Positions 1 through 6,287 of a stretch of 8,554 nt of DNA are shown piece by piece. Location: the NCBI GenBank assembly GCA_945870085.1, contig CAMBQX010000069.1:1-8554 (forward strand), written 5' to 3'. The DNA comes from Bifidobacterium breve (GTDB lineage Bacteria > Actinomycetota > Actinomycetes > S36-B12). Every line of letters begins with the position of its first letter. The first letter of the stretch is position 1. The notes beneath the pieces are model-generated. The model was not told the origin of the DNA and made no database searches. It saw nothing but the letters and a program-made list of their open reading frames with translations. Both the position numbers and the translations under genes were made by a program.

Positions 1-157
1 GCACGTCAGCGATACCGAGTTTTCCGAGGTGGAAAGCAACACTTGAACCAACAATTCCGCCACCCACCACGATCACCGACGCGCGCTTGGGGAGCGGGTC
101 ACGCGCCTGCGAAGTGATGAGCGCGGCACTTAGCGTCCTGTCAGCGAGCTGATCCAT
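1..157 (-). CDS. FAD-dependent oxidoreductase, sarcosine/dimethylglycine dehydrogenase-like (N-terminal part only)
   Basis: The first 52 codons of a gene that runs off the left edge. After about 26 polar residues comes a hydrophobic strand and a dinucleotide-binding loop, VVGGGIVGSSVAFHLGKLG, with the GxGxxG glycines at residues 32, 34 and 37. This is the ADP-binding beta-alpha-beta unit of DAO-type FAD enzymes; the wording G-G-G-I-V-G-S-S-V-A-x-H-L is typical of sarcosine and dimethylglycine dehydrogenases and related glycine-betaine catabolism enzymes. The start was taken as the ATG at 157; two ATGs just upstream (167, 164) are in another frame. The Shine-Dalgarno is poor (a GGGG run directly before the ATG). 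The substrate cannot be decided because the catalytic part lies outside the window; another DAO-family amine oxidase is equally possible. Confidence 0.72.
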   Translation of the reverse strand, partial: MDQLADRTLSAALITSQARDPLPKRASVIVVGGGIVGSSVAFHLGKLGIADV

Positions 158-354
158 GCCCCATCATTTCCCATAAGTGGTACGGAATGCAAGATTTGAC
201 AACGAACTCCTTCAGCATTCGCGCACTAGCATTGAAGGGGGTCCAGTACTGACTGGAACCGAATAAAGCCCTCTGCGGCAGATTACCCCTGGCAATTACG
301 GTGGGCCTGAGGTTCCGTCACATCTCAACCATCTCAACGGCTGAGTTCCTATCG

Positions 355-428
355 TGGACCGTACAAGACTTGAACTTGTGGCCTCTCCCGTGTCAGGGGA
401 ACGCTCTAGCCAACTGAGCTAACGGTCC
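355..428 (-). tRNA. tRNA-Val(GAC)
   Basis: A 74-nt cloverleaf on the minus strand. The acceptor GGACCGT pairs with ACGGTCC, the D-stem is GCTC/GAGC, the anticodon stem TTCCC/GGGAG has one T-G wobble pair, the anticodon loop CTGACAC gives GAC (valine, reading GUC/GUU), and the T-arm ACAAG-TTCAAGT-CTTGT is regular. The discriminator is A. The 3' CCA is not encoded (the next bases are CGA). The gene follows the aldo/keto reductase stop by 84 nt on the same strand, so it may be processed from a transcript that also carries that gene. Confidence 0.95.
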
Positions 429-512
429 ATGGTGCGAAAGCGAAGGCTATCAGGGCGCGGCCCCGTTGGGCACGCTAGGGGCGAAGGCTGGCGCGGGCTG
501 ACTTGCGACCTG

Positions 513-1484
513 TTAGCGGGCGGGGCTATCCCCGTAGGTGTGATTCCAGCCATAACGAGCACCGGCGACCCCGCTCATCAGGAGACTAACCTCATCGAGT
601 TGCGCAGGAGTTATAACAACGTCAGCCGCAGCCGCATTTTCGGTCAGGTAGGTGCGACGTTTGGTGCCGGGGATGGGAACTACGTCGTCGCCCTGGGCCA
701 TGAGCCACGCGATAGCCAACTGCCCCGGGGTGCAATTCAAGTTTGCGGCGTAATCGACGAAGTTTTGGACCAACGCTCGATTATGTTCGAAATTTTCGTT
801 TGCAAAACGCGGGCTCTTGAGCCGGTGATCGCCCTCCGTCAATGCTGCTAGGTCGGTGATCCGGCCGGTCATGAGGCCGCGCCCTAGGGGGCTATACGGC
901 ACCAGGCCAATACCGAGTTCGCGGGCAACGGGCAATACTTCGGGTTCAATAACGCGCGACCACAGCGACCATTCACTTTGTAGAGCGGCAATGGGGTGAA
1001 CCGCGTGCGCTCGGCGCAGGCTTTCGGCACTAGCCTCAGAGAGTCCTAAATGCCGGACTTTTCCGGAGGCTACGATTTCAGCCATCGCCCCTATTGTTTC
1101 TTCGATCGCAATGGTGGGGTCGATTCGGTGTAGGTACCAAAGATCTATGTAGTCGGTACGTAGCCTGCGCAAGCTTGCGTCGATAGCCAAGTAGGCATCT
1201 TCAGGACGCCCTTTCATCACATAGCTGGTATCGATGCCGAACTTGGTGGCCAGCACGATATCGGCACGATGGTGCTGGAGGGTCTCACCGATTAACCCCT
1301 CATTGGACCCTGCTCCATAGACCTCTGCGGTGTCCCAGAAGGTAACTCCAACTTCAATTGCGAGTTCCAGGGTAGAAGTTGCTTCTTGGACGTCTGGGGT
1401 GCCATAGAAGGCTGACATGGGCATGCAGCCAAGCCCAACCGCGCTGACCTTAAGACCAGATTTTCCAAGCTCCCGGGTTTTCAT
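513..1484 (-). CDS. Aldo/keto reductase
   Basis: A complete 323-residue member of the aldo/keto reductase superfamily, cytosolic NADPH-dependent (beta/alpha)8-barrel enzymes that reduce aldehydes and ketones. The catalytic tetrad is visible: Asp51 and Tyr56 (DTAEVYG), Lys81 (ATKFG) and His119 (WYLHRID). The C-terminal coenzyme-phosphate loop is present as VPIPGTKR followed by the conserved Asn in LTENAAA. The N-terminus (K-T-R-E-L-G-K-S-G-L-K-V-S) matches the usual family start, and an in-frame TAG four codons upstream fixes ATG 1484 as the first possible start. Overall it is closest to the short, His-Arg-Ile-Asp-containing reductases related to YajO/AKR13-type proteins; the physiological substrate is unknown. 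It sits between tRNA-Cys (66 nt upstream) and tRNA-Val (84 nt downstream) on the same strand, with no ribosome binding site at the usual distance; a GGAGGT occurs only about 30 nt upstream. Confidence 0.93.
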   Translation of the reverse strand: MKTRELGKSGLKVSAVGLGCMPMSAFYGTPDVQEATSTLELAIEVGVTFWDTAEVYGAGSNEGLIGETLQHHRADIVLATKFGIDTSYVMKGRPEDAYLAIDASLRRLRTDYIDLWYLHRIDPTIAIEETIGAMAEIVASGKVRHLGLSEASAESLRRAHAVHPIAALQSEWSLWSRVIEPEVLPVARELGIGLVPYSPLGRGLMTGRITDLAALTEGDHRLKSPRFANENFEHNRALVQNFVDYAANLNCTPGQLAIAWLMAQGDDVVPIPGTKRRTYLTENAAAADVVITPAQLDEVSLLMSGVAGARYGWNHTYGDSPAR

Positions 1485-1550
1485 AACAACACACTAGTTG
1501 GCAGGTTCGATAAAACCTCCGGTGCTGGCCTTGGATACGCAAGATAGAAA

Positions 1551-1624
1551 TGGAGGTGGAGACGGGATTTGAACCCGTGTACGCGGCTTTGCAGGCCGCT
1601 ACCTCGCCTCTCGGTCACTCCACC
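1551..1624 (-). tRNA. tRNA-Cys(GCA), with encoded CCA
   Basis: A minus-strand cloverleaf with acceptor GGTGGAG/CTCCACC, anticodon stem GCGGC/GCCGC, loop CTGCAAA (anticodon GCA) and T-loop TTCAAAT. The discriminator is U, a known identity element of tRNA-Cys. The structural gene is 1554-1624; bases 1551-1553 supply a templated CCA, unlike the other three tRNA genes here. It lies 40 nt downstream of tRNA-Gly on the same strand and is probably co-transcribed with it. Confidence 0.95.
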
Positions 1625-1664
1625 ATGGCGCCGTGCCACCCACTCGGGGTGTCTGGCATTTGCG

Positions 1665-1737
1665 AGCGGACGACGGGATTCGAACCCGCGACCCTCACCT
1701 TGGCAAGGTGATGCGCTACCAGCTGCGCTACGTCCGC
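1665..1737 (-). tRNA. tRNA-Gly(GCC)
   Basis: A 73-nt minus-strand cloverleaf with acceptor GCGGACG/CGTCCGC, D-stem GCGC/GCGC, anticodon stem TCACC/GGTGA, loop TTGCCAA (anticodon GCC, glycine GGC/GGU) and T-arm CGGG-TTCGAAT-CCCG. The discriminator is U, as is usual for bacterial tRNA-Gly. CCA is not encoded. It is the promoter-proximal gene of the Gly-Cys(-reductase-Val) group; its likely promoter overlaps the inverted repeat at 1741-1772. Confidence 0.95.
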
Positions 1738-1740
1738 ATA

Positions 1741-1772
1741 CGACCTGAAAAAGTATTCGCAATTTCAGGTCG
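1741..1772. promoter_or_regulatory. Perfect 10-bp inverted repeat between tRNA-Gly and pabB
   Basis: CGACCTGAAA (1741-1750) and TTTCAGGTCG (1763-1772) are exact reverse complements separated by 12 nt. The element starts 3 nt upstream of tRNA-Gly and ends 36 nt before the pabB start. On the minus strand an AATACT hexamer (1757-1752) lies in the spacer and is rightly placed to be the tRNA promoter -10, so the arms would flank it. It could be an operator serving one or both divergent units, or a hairpin in a leader RNA. No clear -35 was found. Confidence 0.5.
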
Positions 1773-1808
1773 AAAGGGAACAATATCTGACGAAGGGTTG
1801 GACATAGC

Positions 1809-2852
1809 ATGATGGGGCCTATGACGCAGGCTTTTGCTCACTTGGGGGGTATGTGGGCTACCGGGGTCAGCGACGTCACAAACGACCTCGGGGCTTTGGA
1901 CGGTGGGGGCCGCTGGGCGGTGTTGTTGCCCTATAGCGGGCTTCCGGTCGCTATTAGATTCACTAGTTGGCTTGAGCAACCCAGTGCGCTTGGCCCGAAA
2001 GCTAACTTGCCGACTCGGTGGCAGGGTCCAGCTTCCAACTCATGGAGCTCGTCGGTTGACGAACCTGAGTACGTAGCGGCGGTTGAGGAGGTAAGAACGG
2101 CTATCGCGGCAGGATCGGTCTATCAGGCCAATATTTGCCGGGTCTTGAGCGCCAAACTGCCTGATAAAAGGCAAAGCGATATTGCCGGTCTGTATGAGTT
2201 GCTACGGGTTGGTAATCCAGCCCCTTACTCCGGGATGATTTGCGCCCCTGAACTTGGCATTGAAGTGGTCACTGCGAGTCCAGAACTGTTCTTGGAGCGC
2301 CAAAAAGGTGTTATCCGCTCAGGTCCGATCAAAGGTACGGGGAAGGTCGCGGGGGATCTAACCGCCAAAGATGAAGCCGAAAACGTGATGATCGTGGATT
2401 TAGTGCGCAATGATTTATCAAAAGTTTGTGCAACGGGCTCGGTGACGGTGCCAGACCTTCTGAAAGTGGAGGCGCATCCGGGACTCGTGCATTTGGCCTC
2501 ATATATTTCAGGGACCCTACTCGCGGACGCCGGTTGGCCACAGATAATCGAGGCAACCTTCCCCCCGGGCTCGATAACGGGAGCGCCGAAATCGTCAGCC
2601 ATCCGGATAATTAGGGAGCTTGAGCCGGCGCCTCGCGAGTATTACTGCGGCGCGATTGGCTGGGTCGATGCCGATGAAGGCACCGCATGTTTAGCGGTTG
2701 CGATCCGAACTTTTTGGAAGTCCGCTGGACAATTGCATTTTGGTACCGGCGCGGGCATAACTTGGTCATCGGATGCGCAGGCCGAATGGCGCGAAACGCA
2801 GCTCAAAGCAGCGCACTTGACCACTGTTGCTGCTGGCTCATGGCAAAGTTAG
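1809..2852 (+). CDS. pabB: Aminodeoxychorismate synthase component I (PabB)
   Basis: A chorismate-binding enzyme of 347 residues that, with an ammonia-supplying glutaminase (PabA), makes 4-amino-4-deoxychorismate for folate synthesis in the cytosol. The chorismate-binding domain spans about residues 85-340. Visible motifs are the AGSVYQANI helix (101-109), ASPELFLE (156-163), PIKGTG (173-178), IVDLVRNDL (195-203), FPPGSITGAPK (251-261) and EWRET (326-330). PIKGT, with Lys175, is the diagnostic difference from TrpE, which has Ala there. The protein is much shorter at the N-terminus than E. coli PabB (about 450 residues), which is common in the actinomycete form beginning FAHLGG. Start choice: ATG 1809 has AAGGG 11 nt upstream; ATG 1812 and ATG 1821 (MTQAFAH) are possible. 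pabC follows after 22 nt. Confidence 0.93.
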   Translation: MMGPMTQAFAHLGGMWATGVSDVTNDLGALDGGGRWAVLLPYSGLPVAIRFTSWLEQPSALGPKANLPTRWQGPASNSWSSSVDEPEYVAAVEEVRTAIAAGSVYQANICRVLSAKLPDKRQSDIAGLYELLRVGNPAPYSGMICAPELGIEVVTASPELFLERQKGVIRSGPIKGTGKVAGDLTAKDEAENVMIVDLVRNDLSKVCATGSVTVPDLLKVEAHPGLVHLASYISGTLLADAGWPQIIEATFPPGSITGAPKSSAIRIIRELEPAPREYYCGAIGWVDADEGTACLAVAIRTFWKSAGQLHFGTGAGITWSSDAQAEWRETQLKAAHLTTVAAGSWQS

Positions 2853-2874
2853 ACCCCATGTGGATGAAGCCGCA

Positions 2875-3714
2875 ATGATGATCTGGGTTGGCGATCGGAA
2901 TCTTGGCTCGCTGGTGTCGCAAGATGAAGCACTGATCTCGGTTTTGGATCACGGCTTCACCGTGGCAGATGGCATTTTCGAAACTCTGAAAGTTGACGGC
3001 GGCTGCGCATTTGCCATCAGCCGTCACCTTCGGCGCCTGAGTGCTTCTGCTCGCGCAATGGGTTTGGTTGATCCTGATCTAGATGTTATTCGCGCGGCCG
3101 TTGGTGAAGTGCTGTTCGCGAACCGGCCTCTGCTAGCCGGGCCGGGCCGCCTGCGCATCACCTACACCGGGGGCTTCGCGCCCTTGGGCAGCGATCGCGG
3201 TGCCGCGGTGCCAACGCTCGTGGTGGCCGTGTCGCCACAAGCCCCGTGGCCCGATACCACCACGGTGGTGACAGTTCCTTGGGTACGAAATGAGCGATCT
3301 GCTACAGCGGGTGTTAAGACAACTTCGTACGCAGAGAATGTGATCGCCTTGTTGCGGGCCCACGAGCTTGGAGCCTCGGAAGCAATCTTGGCTAACACTC
3401 GTGGTGAACTTTGTGAAGGTACTGGCACTAACGTTTTTGTAATCATCGATGGGAAGGTATTTACCCCGCCGCTGACGAGTGGGTGCCTTGCTGGGGTAAC
3501 CCGCGACTTGATTCTTGAATGGTTCGATGTCACAGAGCAGACACTTGATCTTTCGGTGCTAACCGGCGCCGATGAGGTTTTCATTTCTTCATCAACGAGA
3601 GACGTGCACCCGGTGGTTCGAGTAGATGATCGTGTTTGGGCGGCCACGGGCCCAATTTCTACAACTATGCGTCAGCAGTTTGCAACTCGTGCGGCAGCTG
3701 AGGTTGACCCTTAA
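2875..3714 (+). CDS. pabC: Aminodeoxychorismate lyase (PabC), PLP class-IV fold
   Basis: A fold-type IV PLP enzyme of 279 residues that would split 4-amino-4-deoxychorismate into p-aminobenzoate and pyruvate. The PLP Schiff-base lysine is Lys148 (in VKTTSYAENV), the cofactor-ring glutamate is Glu181 (in LCEGTGTNVF), and the phosphate-binding segment follows as LTSGCLAGVTR (200-210). The start was chosen at ATG 2875 (ATG 2878 also fits) because the family begins M-I-W-V and GGATGAAG lies just upstream; an upstream TTG at 2827 would overlap pabB. By fold alone it could be a branched-chain or D-amino acid aminotransferase. The pabB partner 22 nt upstream makes the lyase assignment strong. Transcription should end at the hairpin 13 nt after the stop. 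Confidence 0.9.
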   Translation: MMIWVGDRNLGSLVSQDEALISVLDHGFTVADGIFETLKVDGGCAFAISRHLRRLSASARAMGLVDPDLDVIRAAVGEVLFANRPLLAGPGRLRITYTGGFAPLGSDRGAAVPTLVVAVSPQAPWPDTTTVVTVPWVRNERSATAGVKTTSYAENVIALLRAHELGASEAILANTRGELCEGTGTNVFVIIDGKVFTPPLTSGCLAGVTRDLILEWFDVTEQTLDLSVLTGADEVFISSSTRDVHPVVRVDDRVWAATGPISTTMRQQFATRAAAEVDP

Positions 3715-3726
3715 CTAGCTCCCTAA

Positions 3727-3766
3727 AAAGTTTGGGCCCCCCACTTTCGTGAGAGGCCCAAACTTT
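3727..3766. terminator. Shared bidirectional intrinsic terminator
   Basis: A perfect 12-bp stem, AAAGTTTGGGCC (3727-3738) with GGCCCAAACTTT (3755-3766), and a 16-nt loop. It lies exactly between the stop codons of the convergent genes pabC and the secreted Ig-like protein. On the minus strand the stem runs into TTTTT, so it is a good terminator for the secreted-protein gene; on the plus strand the T-run is only the three T of the stem, so it is weaker for pabC. Confidence 0.85.
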
Positions 3767-3777
3767 GAAGTGACTAG

Positions 3778-5292
3778 CTACACGCCCTTGTAGGAGCGGG
3801 TCACCGAGTAGGCGGACCATACGTTCGGTACACCAGGTGCACTGCCGACGACGGTGCACGTGCCTTTCTTTTTCATCTTTAGATTGACTGCTCCGCTGCT
3901 CGGGAACACCAAAGAGCAGATTTTGCTCTTACCGGCCGTAATCTTCCACGTGATGTTCTGGCCGGCATTGGTGTCACCTTGTGATGGGGATTCAAGGGTG
4001 AGGGTCTTACCCACATTCACCTTTCCGGATTGAGGAGCCGCCAAGGTTGCCGTCTGCTGGCCCAGGCCAACGGTCACGTTGTAATTTTGCGTGGCTGGTG
4101 CGTATCCATTGCCGCCTGCACTGACGAATGACAGTATGCAAGATGCGGTGCTGGCCGGGGTGATAACCAATAACCCCGGGCTGGTGCATGGACCGGAATC
4201 ATTGAGTGTGACCTTTGATCCCGACAACGTTGAAACATTGAAATTAGTTGTCGAACTCGCGTTGAGCACGTAGGTGCCGTTGGGGCTCCAACTTGTGCCA
4301 CCAGCGGGAGTGACGGTGATTACGTCACTTGATGCTGGCCCTGAGACCACCGTTATCGCACCGGAAGTGGAACCACTGCCACCTTGATTTGTCGTGTAGT
4401 TAGCTCCTAATGTGAAAGCACCGGCGGAGGTTGGGGTCCACTGGAAACTCGCAACACCGTTCACGAGCGGTACTGAAGCACTGATCGGGCTACCGTTCAA
4501 TGTGTAGCCAACTGAGCCCTGCACTGTGGTCGGGTAGACCGTGGCGATCAAGGTCTGCGGGATACCCGTTGTCATCGTGGTTGGGTGCGTCAAAGTTATC
4601 GGAGTTCCGTTCGGTGTGGCATTTATGAAGTCCTGTGGTGAAACAGAAGATCCAGCATTCGTATCACCACTGTAAGTGGCCTGGAAGGTGTATGTCCCTG
4701 AAGCCGGCGGCGTCCACCAGTAATAGGCGTATCCCTGGCCATTGCCTGGGCCAGGCGTCAGGCCCATCGTCTGCAATGTTGCCCCGCTTACATTCTTGAC
4801 AACAACTTGGCCGGTCGGGGAGTAAGCACTTGGGCTATTTGACTGCACTGTAACCGTGATCTGGGTCGCCAAACCCACTTGGGCGTTGTTCGGGGTTGAG
4901 ACCGTGGTGGTCGTCGCAGTTTGACTGATATTGGCGCCGCCAAGGTATACGGGTGAGCAAGTGCTGCCGATCGTGGCCTGGGTGATCTGCCCAACGATTG
5001 TGGGAGCCCAGTAGATGGTCGCATTGCCATTAATATCTGCATAAACCAAAGGCGCAGAAACCGTGACCCCGTTGCTGTATTGCGCGGTGAACGCTAACTG
5101 AGCGCTTGGGCATATGCCCTGTGCGCTGATGGTTTGGCTAATGCCAACAACGCCATTGCCGTACCCGGTTGCGCTGGCTGCGTGCGCTGGAGCGGCGGCA
5201 ATGCCGACCGTGCCTAATAGCAGTGCTGACGCGGCGGTGGCACGAATTATCAGGCCGCGAAATTTTCGCGCTTGGAAATTATTGTTGGACAT
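3778..5292 (-). CDS. Secreted multi-domain Ig-like repeat protein
   Basis: A 504-residue exported protein of unknown function. Residues 1-38 form a signal peptide: a basic start with Arg9, Lys10, Arg12 and Arg17, a hydrophobic core (ASALLLGTVGIAAA) and an A-x-A cleavage site at AHA (36-38). The mature part is Thr/Ser/Gly-rich and beta-strand-rich and reads as about five Ig-like modules: ~39-125, ~126-226 (with the bacterial Ig ending TYTFQATYSGDTNAG), ~227-316, ~317-409 and ~410-504. Six cysteines fall as three within-module pairs (61/112, 369/385, 459/479), suggesting disulfides. No LPXTG signal, C-terminal helix or catalytic motif is seen, so it is probably released or loosely surface-bound. 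The ATG has AGAAAGGG 7 nt upstream. Adhesin-like or surface-layer roles are possible but unproven. Confidence 0.85.
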   Translation of the reverse strand: MSNNNFQARKFRGLIIRATAASALLLGTVGIAAAPAHAASATGYGNGVVGISQTISAQGICPSAQLAFTAQYSNGVTVSAPLVYADINGNATIYWAPTIVGQITQATIGSTCSPVYLGGANISQTATTTTVSTPNNAQVGLATQITVTVQSNSPSAYSPTGQVVVKNVSGATLQTMGLTPGPGNGQGYAYYWWTPPASGTYTFQATYSGDTNAGSSVSPQDFINATPNGTPITLTHPTTMTTGIPQTLIATVYPTTVQGSVGYTLNGSPISASVPLVNGVASFQWTPTSAGAFTLGANYTTNQGGSGSTSGAITVVSGPASSDVITVTPAGGTSWSPNGTYVLNASSTTNFNVSTLSGSKVTLNDSGPCTSPGLLVITPASTASCILSFVSAGGNGYAPATQNYNVTVGLGQQTATLAAPQSGKVNVGKTLTLESPSQGDTNAGQNITWKITAGKSKICSLVFPSSGAVNLKMKKKGTCTVVGSAPGVPNVWSAYSVTRSYKGV

Positions 5293-5312
5293 GTGGGCAC
5301 CCTTTCTGAGGT

Positions 5313-5348
5313 TTAAATGAATAATACCCCCGGCAAGGTGCTGATTAA
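5313..5348 (-). promoter_or_regulatory. Candidate promoter of the secreted-protein gene
   Basis: On the minus strand a TATTAT -10 (5326-5321, five of six to consensus) lies 16 nt after a weak TTAATC -35 (5348-5343). Transcription would begin near 5313, leaving a leader of about 20 nt that contains the AGAAAGGG ribosome binding site. The -10 is convincing, the -35 is not. Confidence 0.4.
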
Positions 5349-5483
5349 GGAGAAACGCGCTTAGATTTTCAGGTAAGTAGGGGCACGAGCTCGATCAGAT
5401 TGCGCCGTCCCCTTCACGTACCTGGCCTGAGACCTGAGCGAAGTACTGTCCGGAGGCCACTTACGCTAAAGTCTAAAGCCTTC

Positions 5484-5555
<72 letters not shown>

Positions 5556-5571
5556 CCGAAGGCCGTCTTTT
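5556..5571 (+). terminator. Possible terminator/processing stem 3' of tRNA-Val(CAC)
   Basis: GAAGGC (5558-5563) can pair with GCCTTC just 5' of the tRNA, closing a stem around the whole tRNA, and is followed by GTCTTTT. This resembles a compact tRNA terminator or an RNase processing stem. The pairing partner lies upstream of the tRNA, so it would form only in the primary transcript. Confidence 0.35.
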
Positions 5572-5728
5572 AAGGGGCGAAACCTTGTGTGAAGTGTCTT
5601 TGTTACCCCGATGTCAGTATGCGAACAACCTCTTGAGAGCCAAGCAAAAAGTGCGGTATAGGCAACGTTTCATCAAGTAACCGGCCCCCAACCAAAAGCG
5701 GTCAAGGGCCAGCAACAGGGGTTAAACA

Positions 5729-5746
5729 CCCCACCTAGTGGTGGGG
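5729..5746 (-). terminator. Candidate terminator after the small-peptide genes
   Basis: CCCCACC (5729-5735) and GGTGGGG (5740-5746) form a 7-bp GC-rich hairpin with a 4-nt loop, 7 nt past the stop of the 65-residue peptide gene on the minus strand. It is followed in that direction by TGTTTAA, a weak T-tract. The placement supports the minus-strand small genes being a real transcription unit. Confidence 0.45.
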
Positions 5747-5753
5747 AAGGGTG

Positions 5754-5951
5754 CTACTCGTCATTACCCTCAAAGCACCGATTACCGTTGCCACAAACAG
5801 CATATGTGCCCACCACGTGCCCCGACACGGCAGACGCGGGGTTTAGGGTGTTGCCGATGTTGCCCGCACCGGGCCGCACCCAACCAACACCTAGTGCGAG
5901 CCGATCGATCGGCGCTGAACTAACGGGTGAATGAACGTCTGTACTTGGCAT
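5754..5951 (-). CDS. Small protein, paralogue 2 of a tandem pair (65 residues), unknown function
   Basis: Not a family I recognise. The protein starts MPSTDVHSPVSSAPID and continues RLALGVGWVRPGAGNIGN; residues 1-41 align without gaps to the 55-residue product of the gene 65 nt upstream. Residues ~42-58 are specific to this copy and longer by ten residues; the end CFEGNDE (59-65) matches CFEGNAE of the partner. Cysteines are at 53 and 59. There is no signal peptide or membrane segment. GGAG lies 6 nt before the ATG, the same spacing as in the partner, and a TATAAA -10-like hexamer (5985-5980) suggests its own promoter. In-frame length differences and D/E, V/I, T/S and N/D exchanges favour real coding. 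A modified-peptide precursor is one hypothesis, but no modifying enzyme is in view. Confidence 0.6.
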   Translation of the reverse strand: MPSTDVHSPVSSAPIDRLALGVGWVRPGAGNIGNTLNPASAVSGHVVGTYAVCGNGNRCFEGNDE

Positions 5952-5979
5952 GTTGTGCTCCGTCCCTCTAGTTGTGATT

Positions 5980-5985
5980 TTTATA
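5980..5985 (-). promoter_or_regulatory. -10-like element upstream of the 65-residue peptide gene
   Basis: TATAAA on the minus strand, 28 nt before the ATG and upstream of the GGAG site. The hexamer 17 nt further upstream (CACTCA) is a poor -35. It would let this copy be transcribed independently of the upstream paralogue. Confidence 0.3.
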
Positions 5986-6016
5986 GGCGTGGACTTCTTC
6001 GTTGAGTGGTGAGTTG

Positions 6017-6184
6017 CTACTCTGCATTACCCTCAAAGCAGCCCCGCCGGTAGTCGTTTTCCGCGGACGAGGGGTCTATGCTGTTGCCGATGCGGCCCGC
6101 ACCGGGCCGAACCCAGTCAACACCTAGTGCGAGCCGATCGATCGGCGCCGAACTAACGGGCGAATTAATTTCAGTCCTTGGCAT
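6017..6184 (-). CDS. Small protein, paralogue 1 of a tandem pair (55 residues), unknown function
   Basis: A 55-residue reading frame, MPRTEINSPVSSAPID then RLALGVDWVRPGAGRIGN, ending GCFEGNAE. It is the upstream member of the tandem pair; 28 of its first 41 residues are identical to the downstream copy, and most differences there are conservative. The segment between residue ~42 and the shared CFEGN ending is short and unrelated (ENDYRRG). One cysteine, at 49. GGAG stands 6 nt before the ATG in the context TAGGAGCAC, matching the partner's GGAGCAC. No transmembrane segment or export signal. It is divergent from the GHKL ATPase gene across 239 nt. The function is unknown; the alternative is a repeated DNA or RNA element with a fortuitously open frame, which the matching start signals and in-frame length change argue against. 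Confidence 0.6.
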   Translation of the reverse strand: MPRTEINSPVSSAPIDRLALGVDWVRPGAGRIGNSIDPSSAENDYRRGCFEGNAE

Positions 6185-6287
6185 AACGTGCTCCTACCTT
6201 GTAACTGCTTGACGGATAATCCTTACGACATCATGACAACAGGTCCTGGAGGTGAAATCAAGTAAAAGAAGGTGGTGGCTCAATAAT

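Larger units (their letters stand above)
5754..6194. repeat. Tandem duplication, two diverged copies of about 200 and 180 bp
   Basis: Copy 1 is about 6017-6194 and copy 2 about 5754-5961, in the same orientation. Similarity runs from the GGAGCAC ribosome binding site to the stop codon. A 31-nt stretch is identical (5885-5915 and 6118-6148), growing to 46 nt with two mismatches. Each identical stretch contains the 14-bp palindrome GCCGATCGATCGGC (5900-5913, 6133-6146). The copies differ by 30 nt in length, in one block near the 3' end of the genes. Confidence 0.85.

Noticed and set aside
321..338. Two tandem copies of CATCTCAAC
   Set aside because: Too short and only two copies; no link to a function could be seen.
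429..851. Open frame of 140 codons on the plus strand
   Set aside because: It is antisense to the end of the aldo/keto reductase, starts at the tRNA-Val edge and has no recognisable domain.
1481..1810. Minus-strand frame of 109 codons
   Set aside because: It runs straight through tRNA-Gly and tRNA-Cys, so it is not a protein gene.
2225..2602. Minus-strand frame of 125 codons inside pabB
   Set aside because: It lies wholly within a well-supported gene and shows no motif; a shadow frame.
5754..6194. The two repeat copies as a CRISPR array or insertion-sequence remnants
   Set aside because: Only two long, diverged copies with a gap of 65 nt, no spacers, no terminal inverted repeats and no transposase; gene duplication fits better.
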